NCBI GenBank assembly: GCA_014384025.1
Contig: JACNGQ010000411.1
Location: 1 to 38,499 of the forward strand
Direction: 5' to 3'
Source of the DNA: Planctomycetota bacterium
GTDB lineage: Bacteria; Planctomycetota; Phycisphaerae; Sedimentisphaerales; Anaerobacaceae
DNA: 38,499 nucleotides
Part shown: in pieces, positions 26,875 through 35,900 of the stretch
Numbering within the stretch: position 1 is the first letter of the stretch
How the letters are laid out: each line of letters begins with the position of its first letter
Program-made: the position numbers and the translations under genes
The notes under the pieces: generated by a model
The model's input: the letters and a program-made list of their open reading frames with translations, nothing else
What the model was told of the DNA's origin: nothing
Databases searched by the model: none

Positions 26875-28644
26875 ATGATATATACACCTAAAAGAACGCT
26901 TTTGTTAAGTGTGATAACCTGTATAGCAGCGTTGTACAGTGCCGCCGGCTCTACAGCCATAGCTCAGGAAACGCAGAATACCAAAATCCTCCAACCACAG
27001 GGATTAGAACATGCCGGTATCTACTCATTAAAACGGATAGAGCCAAATTTGACCGGCGAAGGTGTTCGATTCGCCGTTATCTGTCGAAGTATTACCTATA
27101 TCGATGATGAACCGCAAAACGATTACCATCCTGACGTCGAGCATAACAGCTTAAATTCCAGCCGACTCTTTCTACACGATAAGGGCCAACCTCTTGCGGG
27201 CATTTCACCACATTCGACTGCCATCTGCTCAATACTGCTCGGTGAGGACCCTAACGCATTTTTCCCGCAAATAGGTCAATTTTACTACCAGGGCATAGCA
27301 CCTCAGGCTCAGGCTGACATCTACGAATTCTGGCATTTCTTAACCAATAACATCTTCGAGCACTTACCGCCGGACGCAGATATTATTACAATCGACAACG
27401 GCATTCAATTTGAAGATTGGTGGACTAATGGTATCGAATCAATGGCCGAACATTATGGTCTCACTGTCGTCGCCGCAATAGGTAACGGAACCAATGCTCA
27501 TGACCCTGTCCTGTATCCGGGAGCCGGGGCCAACATCATCGGAGTCGGCGTCATTGACTCTGTAGATACTAAAGATATTGCTACCAACCTGGAACATTTT
27601 GCATTGGCCTATCCGGAGCATTCGACTTTCGGTCCGACACCCGATGAGCGGTGTAAACCTGACATCGTCGCTCCCGGCAATTGCCTGGCCGCAATCGAAA
27701 ACAAACCCAACGTCTATGAACCAACCGGTAACTGGTCAAGCTTCTCGACGCAAATAGTAGCTGGAACAATCGGCTTGCTCGTTCAAAAAGCCAAACAGGA
27801 TCCAAACTTAAGTCCCGCTATCTCGCCGGATGCCGGAAACTGCGTTATCAAAGCAATACTATTAAATTCAGCAGACAAACTGCCCTTCTGGCATAAGGGC
27901 CAACTCCAAACCGACGATGACCACACCGTCCCTCTTGACTACATTCAAGGGGCAGGATTGTTAAATGCAGTAGGAGCCTACAGGCATTTAACATCCGGGC
28001 AAAATGAGCCCGGCGATGTTTCAACAACCGGATGGGACTCAAACCAACTCTATAGCAGCCCAGGGCTGGAAAATGTTTACAAAATCACATTAGCCGAACC
28101 TGCCGGCAAATTTATCACAACCACTCTCGTCTGGAACAAACACTTTGACAGAACCTATCCATTCGGACCGGCTCCTGAAAAAGACAGCAACTTTCGCCTC
28201 GAACTCTGGGCAGTTGACCCGAACAATCCCGGCAACGACTTTCTACTCGACTATAGTGACAGCAATGTTGATAATGTTGAGCACATCTATATTCCTGCAG
28301 ACCCCAACTATTCAGACTACGAAATTATTTTGTCTTTGAACGAAAATGACTACCCAAGAGAAATAGCCATAGCACAAAGTTATGGCCTGGCCTGGAACAT
28401 AAGTGATAAACAAGACAACGACAGCATCTTTTGGTATGACCTGAATGCCGACGGTATTATTAACGAATCAGACTTTGCCATCCTGCTCAATAACATCTTT
28501 AACAGCACAAAATCTCCGGACAGCTATTTACTCGGTGACATCAATTCTGACGGCGCAATCGATATCAAAGATTTCAATCTCCTCATAGAACACAATGAGC
28601 GTCAGGCCGATTGGTATATAAGACCAGACGATAAGCCAAAATAA
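26875..28644 (+). CDS. Secreted subtilisin-fold protein lacking the catalytic Asp, with C-terminal dockerin
   Basis: 589 residues with a signal peptide (LLLSVITCIAALYSAAGS, cleavage near residue 30). The body follows the S8 peptidase plan. The strand normally ending in the catalytic Asp reads RFAVICRSI with Cys70 in that place. The His motif is PHSTAICSI (His113), the oxyanion loop is VVAAIGNGTN, and KPDIVAPGN is typical of S8. The serine loop is NWSSFSTQIVAG, with Ser289 at the catalytic position. With Asp replaced it is probably inactive or unusual. A beta-rich region follows, then a type I dockerin pair at the C-terminus (DLNADGIINESDFAILLN and DINSDGAIDIKDFNLLIE), two EF-hand-like calcium repeats. 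Dockerins bind cohesins; none is encoded here. Only a weak GGA precedes the start. A binding or structural role is inferred. Confidence 0.82.
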   Translation: MIYTPKRTLLLSVITCIAALYSAAGSTAIAQETQNTKILQPQGLEHAGIYSLKRIEPNLTGEGVRFAVICRSITYIDDEPQNDYHPDVEHNSLNSSRLFLHDKGQPLAGISPHSTAICSILLGEDPNAFFPQIGQFYYQGIAPQAQADIYEFWHFLTNNIFEHLPPDADIITIDNGIQFEDWWTNGIESMAEHYGLTVVAAIGNGTNAHDPVLYPGAGANIIGVGVIDSVDTKDIATNLEHFALAYPEHSTFGPTPDERCKPDIVAPGNCLAAIENKPNVYEPTGNWSSFSTQIVAGTIGLLVQKAKQDPNLSPAISPDAGNCVIKAILLNSADKLPFWHKGQLQTDDDHTVPLDYIQGAGLLNAVGAYRHLTSGQNEPGDVSTTGWDSNQLYSSPGLENVYKITLAEPAGKFITTTLVWNKHFDRTYPFGPAPEKDSNFRLELWAVDPNNPGNDFLLDYSDSNVDNVEHIYIPADPNYSDYEIILSLNENDYPREIAIAQSYGLAWNISDKQDNDSIFWYDLNADGIINESDFAILLNNIFNSTKSPDSYLLGDINSDGAIDIKDFNLLIEHNERQADWYIRPDDKPK

Positions 28645-28661
28645 CTAACGTACAACAAACA

Positions 28662-30128
28662 ATGACATTCAACTTTGACACGGGAGTATTTGTTAAGGAG
28701 GGATGGAAAATCAAGAAAGCATTTTCAGTCATATATATTATTGCCGTTCTTTTTCTGGCAGCATTTTCATCGACAGGTCTTGCTCAGGTGTCCTGGAAAT
28801 TTATTGTTACCTGCGACAGCCGCGGTTCTGACTATGGAATCAATCAGATTATCCTTAGTGAGCTTGTTACCGAGATTAAAAGCCAGGGAGTCGATTTTGT
28901 TATGTTTTCCGGAGACCTTGTTTCCGGCAACTTAGTAAGAGACCCGAACATCTTCGAATCTCAGCTCAGAGTCTGGGTAGAAATGATGACTCCTCTCTAC
29001 GATGCTAACATCCCGGTATATGTCTGTCGCGGCAATCATGAACTCGGTGATGTCTGGAGTAACTACCCTAGTCCAGGTACAAGTCCCGATCCAAATGATA
29101 ATAACATGCTGCGCTGGCTCAACGTCTTCGGTAATGACTCTTATCCCAAACAAAAGCTGCCCGAGAACGGCCCTGCAGATGAGAAATTTATGACTTACTC
29201 GGTTACGCACAAAAATGCTTTTATTGTCATGCTTGATAACTATGCCGGTACCCGTCATGATTTTCACCATAAGGTCAAACAGGAGTGGCTGGACAACCAA
29301 TTAGCGGCAAATACCAAACCGCATATCTTCTTTGCCGGCCACGAACAGGCTTTTAGGGCGTTGCATACCGATTGTCTCGACTATTTTCCTTACCAGCGTG
29401 ATGCGTTTTGGACCGCCATAAAAAACGCAGGCGGACGAACATACTTTTGTGGTCACGACCACTTTTATGACCATGCACGAGTTGATGACGGTGATGGTAA
29501 TCCGAATAACGATATTCACCAATTTATCATTGGGACCGCAGGTGCGCCGCCATATACATGGTCGCCGCCCTATGCCGGCAATAATACCATTTATACTGTC
29601 GAACAATGGAACCATGCCAAAGGCTATGGTTATGTTCTGGTCGAGATTGACGGGCCTAATGTCAAACTGATCTGGACAGAACGCCATTCCAAAAATTTGA
29701 ACATTCCGGGCATCTACGAGCCGAACGAAGTATGGGGTTACACCGTTACTCCGAAACCGATTGTGCTCTCGCCGAATAGCGGCGAAAATCTCTCAGCAGC
29801 AGGTAACTACACAATAAGCTGGAAAACAATCGAAGGCACTATAACTGATTCCGTGATAATCGAATATTCACTCGATTATGGCTTAACCTGGCAGGAGATA
29901 GGCTCCTCGCCGAATACCGGCTGGTACGAATGGGACTCGCTCCCGCGCATCAACTCAAATGAGTGTCTGATTCGCATTAGTGACTTAAATAATACGCTCA
30001 TAAGTGACACAAGCGACAATGTCTTTTCGATATCCAAATGCCGGACAAAACTCAAAGCCGACCTGAATGGCGATTGCACTGTTGACATTCTTGATTTTGC
30101 CATTTTAGCCGATTACTGGCTCAAATAA
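28662..30128 (+). CDS. Secreted calcineurin-like metallophosphoesterase with C-terminal dockerin repeat
   Basis: 488 residues from the first in-frame ATG, but the signal peptide (KKAFSVIYIIAVLFLAAFSS) begins at residue 18. The best ribosome site, AAGGAGG at 28695-28701, points to an ATC codon at 28710 immediately before it, while the nearby ATG at 28703 is out of frame. The catalytic metal motifs are TCDSRG (in place of the usual DxH), FSGDLV, RGNHE, AGHEQA and CGHDHFYDH, in the standard order for phosphoesterases of this superfamily. An Ig-like region (PNSGENLSAAGNYTISW ... YSLDYGLTW) follows near 370-460. A single dockerin-like calcium repeat, DLNGDCTVDILDFAILADYW, ends the protein. It lies 17 bases after the subtilisin-fold dockerin gene and is probably cotranscribed. 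The substrate is unknown. Confidence 0.85.
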   Translation: MTFNFDTGVFVKEGWKIKKAFSVIYIIAVLFLAAFSSTGLAQVSWKFIVTCDSRGSDYGINQIILSELVTEIKSQGVDFVMFSGDLVSGNLVRDPNIFESQLRVWVEMMTPLYDANIPVYVCRGNHELGDVWSNYPSPGTSPDPNDNNMLRWLNVFGNDSYPKQKLPENGPADEKFMTYSVTHKNAFIVMLDNYAGTRHDFHHKVKQEWLDNQLAANTKPHIFFAGHEQAFRALHTDCLDYFPYQRDAFWTAIKNAGGRTYFCGHDHFYDHARVDDGDGNPNNDIHQFIIGTAGAPPYTWSPPYAGNNTIYTVEQWNHAKGYGYVLVEIDGPNVKLIWTERHSKNLNIPGIYEPNEVWGYTVTPKPIVLSPNSGENLSAAGNYTISWKTIEGTITDSVIIEYSLDYGLTWQEIGSSPNTGWYEWDSLPRINSNECLIRISDLNNTLISDTSDNVFSISKCRTKLKADLNGDCTVDILDFAILADYWLK

Positions 30129-30210
30129 GCAAATCCGTTCTTAAAATCTTCTTTTAATTTTCCAGCATTTCTGATAAAAAAGTGCTAAATCTAATACCAA
30201 GAACAATATT

Positions 30211-31494
30211 ATGAAATTGATTGTAAAAAAATCACGGCTAAAAGGAACGGTGCTGATTCCGGGCTCCAAGTCGCACACTATACGTGCCGTCGCGATAGCC
30301 TCTTTAGCAGCAGGTGAAAGTCTTATCCATAATCCTCTGGATTCAAGCGATACACAGGCAGCGGTGGCGTGCTATCGAGCCTTAGGCGCTGAGATTAACA
30401 TATCTGATCCCAAACTCTGGAAGGTAAAAGGCACTGGTGGTACAATTACACCGCCGCCGGAAATCATCGATGTGGGCAATTCCGGCACAACTCTGCGTAT
30501 AGCAATGGGTTCGGCTTCGCTGGCCCAGGCCGGCCAAACCATATCTTTCACCGGCGATGAACAAATTCAGACCCGTCCTGTCGGGCCGCTAATGGATGCT
30601 CTCGCTGAACTCGGCGCTAAATGCACAAGCCTTAAAAGCAACGGCAAAGCTCCTGTTGAGATAATGGGAAAACTGACAGGTGGAAAAACCGCCATTGCCG
30701 CGACGACAAGTCAATATCTCTCCAGCTTGCTCTTGTGCGCACCATTAGCTTCCAAAGATACCTTGATAGATGTAACTTTGCTAAACGAACCGGGTTATGT
30801 ACAAATGACACTCGACTGGCTCGACAAACAGCAGATTGAATACGATAACCAACAGATGCGTACATTCAAAATCAAAGGCAATCAAAGCTACAAAGCTTTC
30901 GATGCCAAAATCCCCGCCGACTTTTCCAGTGCCACGTTCTTTCTTTGCGCTGCCGCCATATCCGCAGAGCAAGTAACTTTGCTCGGGCTGGATTTTACAG
31001 ATAGTCAGCCCGACAAAGCAGTCGTTGATTACCTAAAAGCAATGGGGGCCGATATTTATATTGGCCCGAATTCAGTAACAGTTAAAGCAGCAACGCTCAA
31101 AGGCACGGAGTTTGATATGAACAAGACCCCCGATGCACTGCCCGCTATGGCTGTTACCGCTGCTTTTGCCAAAGGAACAACCAAACTGCTGAACGTCCCC
31201 CAGGCTCGCAATAAAGAGACCGACCGAATCAAATGCATGGCCGAAGAGTTGGAAAAAATGGACATAGATGTTGAAGAATTACCGGATGGCCTTATAATAA
31301 ACGGCGGTAAGCCCAAACCCGCTGAATTACACGGCTGGGCTGACCACCGAATCGTAATGGCATTGTCTATGATGGGCCTGAATATGAATACTCAATGCAC
31401 CATAGATACCGCCGAGGCAATCAGCGTTACGTTTCCCGGTTACGTGGAATTGATGAAGGCTCTCGGTGCAAATATGGAAATACTTGAATGTTAA
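30211..31494 (+). CDS. aroA: 3-phosphoshikimate 1-carboxyvinyltransferase (EPSP synthase)
   Basis: 427 residues, standard length. It transfers enolpyruvyl from PEP to shikimate 3-phosphate, the sixth step of the shikimate pathway, in the cytoplasm. Substrate-binding motifs are all visible: PGSKSHTIRA near 18-27, GNSGTTLRIAMG near 89, TRPVGPLMDAL near 117, TSQYLSSLLL near 165, DFSSATFFLCAAA, PDALPAMAVTAAFAKGTT near 305, ARNKETDRI near 331 and ADHRIVMALSMMGL near 380. The C-terminus (SVTFPGYVELMKALGANME) lacks the Lys of the E. coli form, as do class II enzymes such as the CP4 type. It lies 73 bases before the chorismate-synthase-like gene, which would carry the next step. No strong ribosome site is visible. 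Confidence 0.95.
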   Translation: MKLIVKKSRLKGTVLIPGSKSHTIRAVAIASLAAGESLIHNPLDSSDTQAAVACYRALGAEINISDPKLWKVKGTGGTITPPPEIIDVGNSGTTLRIAMGSASLAQAGQTISFTGDEQIQTRPVGPLMDALAELGAKCTSLKSNGKAPVEIMGKLTGGKTAIAATTSQYLSSLLLCAPLASKDTLIDVTLLNEPGYVQMTLDWLDKQQIEYDNQQMRTFKIKGNQSYKAFDAKIPADFSSATFFLCAAAISAEQVTLLGLDFTDSQPDKAVVDYLKAMGADIYIGPNSVTVKAATLKGTEFDMNKTPDALPAMAVTAAFAKGTTKLLNVPQARNKETDRIKCMAEELEKMDIDVEELPDGLIINGGKPKPAELHGWADHRIVMALSMMGLNMNTQCTIDTAEAISVTFPGYVELMKALGANMEILEC

Positions 31495-31567
31495 TATTGA
31501 ACCGTAATCCGAATAAATATCAAAATATCAACTACATAATGGTTAATATTTAGGAGAATTAGTAAAA

Positions 31568-32890
31568 ATGATTGGTTGTCACATTGGACGTTGTTTTCAG
31601 GTTACAGTGGCCGGAGGTTCTTACCAGGAAGGCCTGAGCTCTCTCATACATGGTGTACCACCCGGCATGTTACTGACCGAACAGGAAATATATGGTGACC
31701 TGCTTCTTAGAAAGCCCGGAGCCGATGAGTTGAGTAGTCCGCGAAAAGAGCCGGACCTCCCGATTATCTACTCCGGCATAAATGTAGCGGACACTATCGA
31801 GGGGGCCGGAAATAACAATCACACCAACGGTACACCTCTGGCAATTCTTATTCCCAACCTGGACCGCCATTTCATTCACATCAAGCAATACCAGGACACT
31901 AATCGCACACCACGCCCGGGTCATGCTTCCTATGCTTCCTTCAAAAAGTATGGCCCCGATGACGATGCCATTGGCGCGGGCATTTTCAGTGGACGTTACA
32001 CTTCGACCATCGTGGCCGCCGGATACGTCGCTAAAAAAGTCCTTAAGAAATGCGGTATCGAAGTCTTTTCCTATGTAAAGGAAATAGCCGGCGTCCGATG
32101 CCCCGACGTCGCCGCCGATAAGGCCTTTCAGTACACCAATGATTACAAAACAATGCGCCATGACCTCGACCCGTTTTATCAGGAGATTTATGTTAAAGGC
32201 CGCATAAATATGGACATGAGATTTCTGGAAAAAACCAGAATATTAGCAGAGATTGAGCAGGAAATCGATGCTATTCGCGACAAGGCTCCGAAGCTCTCTG
32301 CCAAATCCGTACGGGACAAATACAACGTGCATCCGATAGTAAACTGCCCTGATACCGATGCCGCTCAGGCAATGGTTGATGCCTGTAACCGCATCGCAGC
32401 CACAGGTGATTCTGCAGGCGGAGTGGTCGAAGTGGTTGTTACCGGTGTCCCGGCAGGTCTCGGAGAACCGGTTTTTAATAAACTCGACGCCGAACTGGGC
32501 AGAATGCTCGGCATTGGTGCCGTTAAAGGTGTCGAGATTGGAGCCGGCTTTGCAGTCAAAGACATGACCGGCTATGAGAATAACGACCAGATGAGATCTG
32601 AAAACGGCAAGGTTATTTTTGAATCAAACAACGCCGGCGGCATTACTGGAGGCCTTTCTACAGGCCAGCCGATTGTGGTTAAACTGGCGGTTAAGCCTAC
32701 ACCCACTATTGACAAGCCCCAGAAGACAATTGACAAATATACACTGGAAAACACAGACCTGGCTGCTATTACCAGGCGTGACCCAACGATTGTAGCTCGA
32801 ATATGGCCGGTCGCAGAAAACTATACCTCTATGGTGATACTCGATCACTTGTTTGCACACTACGGCTACCAAATGTTAAAGGAAAAATGA
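31568..32890 (+). CDS. Divergent chorismate synthase-like protein
   Basis: 440 residues, longer than the usual 350-400. The overall fold is clear from IGRCFQVTVAG, HGVPPGMLLTE, TNGTPLAILIPN, RPGHASYASFKKYG (His119), VPAGLGEPVFNKLDAEL, SNNAGGITGGLSTGQPI and the closing WPVAENYTSMVILDHL. Signature residues differ, however. The near-invariant GESHG near the N-terminus reads GGSYQ, so the catalytic His is Tyr19. GRSSARET is replaced by SGRYTSTIV, and the late RHDPC motif is RRDPT. It follows aroA and has AGGAG 11 bases upstream and a terminator downstream, so it is expressed with the shikimate gene. It may be a functional but unusual chorismate synthase or a paralogue with another activity. The symbol is withheld because of these changes. 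Confidence 0.82.
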   Translation: MIGCHIGRCFQVTVAGGSYQEGLSSLIHGVPPGMLLTEQEIYGDLLLRKPGADELSSPRKEPDLPIIYSGINVADTIEGAGNNNHTNGTPLAILIPNLDRHFIHIKQYQDTNRTPRPGHASYASFKKYGPDDDAIGAGIFSGRYTSTIVAAGYVAKKVLKKCGIEVFSYVKEIAGVRCPDVAADKAFQYTNDYKTMRHDLDPFYQEIYVKGRINMDMRFLEKTRILAEIEQEIDAIRDKAPKLSAKSVRDKYNVHPIVNCPDTDAAQAMVDACNRIAATGDSAGGVVEVVVTGVPAGLGEPVFNKLDAELGRMLGIGAVKGVEIGAGFAVKDMTGYENNDQMRSENGKVIFESNNAGGITGGLSTGQPIVVKLAVKPTPTIDKPQKTIDKYTLENTDLAAITRRDPTIVARIWPVAENYTSMVILDHLFAHYGYQMLKEK

Positions 32891-32934
32891 GAGTATCAAC
32901 CTGACAAGCAGGTTTTGAAGAGAAAATGAAAAAC

Positions 32935-32968
32935 CGCACGCTGATAAATCAGCGAGCGTTTTTTTTTA
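32935..32968. terminator. Bidirectional terminator after aroA-aroC-like block
   Basis: The stem CGCTGA / TCAGCG is extended by CGC/GCG across one A-A mismatch (about 32935-32958), with loop TAAA. A run of nine or more T follows on plus and TTTTT on minus. It lies between the convergent aroC-like and giant beta-helix genes. Confidence 0.87.
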
Positions 32969-32998
32969 TTCTAAATTCTATGGTATATCAGCTTCTAC

Positions 32999-35900
32999 TT
33001 ACGGATCAGCCCTTTCTTCTGTTGACCAGGCCGTCTCATTGCGGAACTGATCGCGTGCCTTGACTCGGAAATGGTGGCCTTGTCCGCTTCTTCCTAACTG
33101 GACTATATATATCTCACTTGCTTGCCAGCCGCTGCTAAAGCCAGAGTTGGTCGTACACTGGAAGAAATACTCAACAGGTCCGCCACCGGCATCAGTAGCC
33201 ACAGAAGCTGTCATCTGAGCAAAATATTCCCAGATACCCAAGTTACCATCGCCATCAGCATCTATCTGAACCTCTCGGGGTGTCCCGTCGAAGCCATTCG
33301 GGTCCTGAGTCGGATCCCACGTCATAGGATCGGGCGTTGGGGCAATCAGGTCCACTGAAACCAGGGTTCTAACAGTAACTGTCGCCGACCATTCGGTTTC
33401 GTTCCGATAAACGGATTTATCTCTGGCCTTGACCCTGTATGAGTATTCTGTGTTGGGGTCAAGATCAGCATCTGTATAATTCGGATCATCCTGCCAGCCG
33501 CTATCGTGCCCGCCGGTAGATGTGCTCTCGAAATAATACTCCACTTCACTGTCATCAATGGCAATCGATGATGTCATCGAAACCGAAGTCTCCGAAGCAG
33601 CAAAGATGGTTTCAATGTAAGGAGCAGGTGCCGGAGGTATGCTGTCTAAACCTGCATAGCGGACTTCAGCCCACTCTGTTTCATTACCCACTCCATCTCG
33701 TGCTTTTACCCTGTAGCCATATTCTACGCCGGATGTAAGGCCTCTGTCGGTATATGTCGGGCTCCTCTGCCAGCCGCTGTCATGGCCGCCATCGACACTG
33801 ATACTTTCGAAGTAATATTCAACATCCCAGCCCCAGGCATCGGTAGCTGTCTCAGCAGTCATCGTGATTGATCCTGCAGAGCTTAAATACGGCTCTGTTT
33901 CCCATCTGGTCGGATCATGTATCGGAGCAACCGTGTCTTCGACGAGCCAGCAGTCAGCCAGGAAAGCTATATCCCTCATATCAACATACATATCTGATGT
34001 CAAATCTGCTCCATCGCACCAGTTATTCGCCTTTGAACAACTATCCTCAAGCCATCTATCAGCAAGTACCGCAAAATCACGGAAGTTAATCACACCATCC
34101 AGCACAAGGTCACACAATCTGCATGGTTCCGCTCCCGGATGATGGTAGCCAATATCAACACGACCTGCATCGGATTGTCCGTCGGTTCGGGTCGTATGTC
34201 CCAACATACCAACATAGCTTGAGTAATCACTGCCGGCATCAACATAGGGGCTGTTCTGGCCTTGACCGGCAACGACCTGGCTTAAATAGTACCTACCAAG
34301 CGGGCCTTCGACAAATAATGGATCTTTATCTTTATTTCCGCTGCCCCAGTTGACAGTACAACCATCATCAACCCAAATAGCAGATCGCCCATCTTTAACA
34401 CCACTATGTGAAATGGAAAGTGTTGCACACCGCTCGTCAAACTCGAAACCGCCTCCCACTGCAATCCCGTTCCCTTTCAAGGCAAAATTGTTCCAGAAGA
34501 TGCTGTCGGTAATTACGCAGTTGCTCTCGTAAGAAACGTAAAGCCCGCCACCGAAACCGGTATTACCAGGTTCACCGAGAAAGCCCGAAGTGGCATTACC
34601 GGCGAATGTGCAGTTGGATATAATCGAATTAGTAAACCAGTTGGCCGAAACACCACCACCATCTCTGCTGGCTCCATTGTTTATAATCAGGTTATTGACC
34701 AATGATGCAGTATTTACATCACGCAGATACACACCACCACCTGAATAATCGGCTATATTGCCGCTGATGTTGCAATCCTGGATGTTGATTCCTCCCTGCC
34801 AGCAGTATAAACCGGCACCGTCAGCGAGAATATTATCATCATTGGGATCGTTAACATCGCCAATCGCCCTGTTATTGGTAACGCGGCTGCTTATGATATT
34901 GATTAAACCATCAACGCTAATGAAACCGCCGCCACGAAGTGCTTCATTGGATGTAATATTGCAGTCTACGATTGTCACAGTTGTATCATCGGTATATATT
35001 CCACCACCGGAATCGGCTCGATTGTCAACAAAATTGCAGTCAACAAACACTACTGCAGCGCTGCTCTGAGAACATACACCGCCTCCATATCCGAGATATG
35101 GATCAAGACTATGATTAGGATCAGTTACTCCCGCCGGAAGTCCCGAAGCAATATTATCTTCAAATGTGCAACCCGTGAAAGTTACTATAGACTCAGCCGC
35201 ACAATAAACACCGGCTCCGTAAGTTGGGATCTCAAAGGAAACCAGCGGATCAAGATTCCTGGCGGTTCCACTCACTGTACCGCCAATACCGCTCATTCCA
35301 CCCTCTGTGCGGTTCCCTCTGATTTCGCAGTTTACAAAAGTAACATTACTGCCTATGTCACAAAATGCGCCTCCTCCATATCCGGAGTACCATCGATAGT
35401 CACCGAAGTAAGAAGTCAGGTTAGGTTCATCATAAATAATCCCGTAGGAAGGTGCAAAGTCCCATTCCCAGGCTTCCCATAAGGGACCCATTATTGGCGT
35501 GATCAAAAGACTATTAGGATCAATATCAGCCGCCTGAGACTTGCTGTAGTTTCCTCCGTAGTTGCCTTCGCCGGTACCATCACCATCCCCGCCGTTGCCA
35601 CCGTTGCCGCCGCGGGCTGTGTTGTTCTCGATTATACAGTTTATAAACTTGGGACTACTGTCCGGTCCGCACCATATAGCTCCACCGTGTGCCCAGCCGC
35701 CCCAGCCGCCCCGGCCTGCATTAAATCCATTCGCCCCGTCTGCTCCTACGCCGTTGCCGCCATTACCGCCTTCGACTAAATTGTCTCTTATTATACAGTT
35801 TTTGATAATGGGGCTGGCTCCGTTTAGGATGCGTATTGCAGCACCTTCGAAACTGCCGCCGTCCTCACCGTTGGGATGATTTGCGTTCCTGTCACCGTCA

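Noticed and set aside
31440-31494. Loss of the C-terminal Lys of EPSP synthase as a sign of inactivity
   Set aside because: Class II EPSP synthases such as the CP4 type also lack Lys at this place, and all other active-site residues are present.
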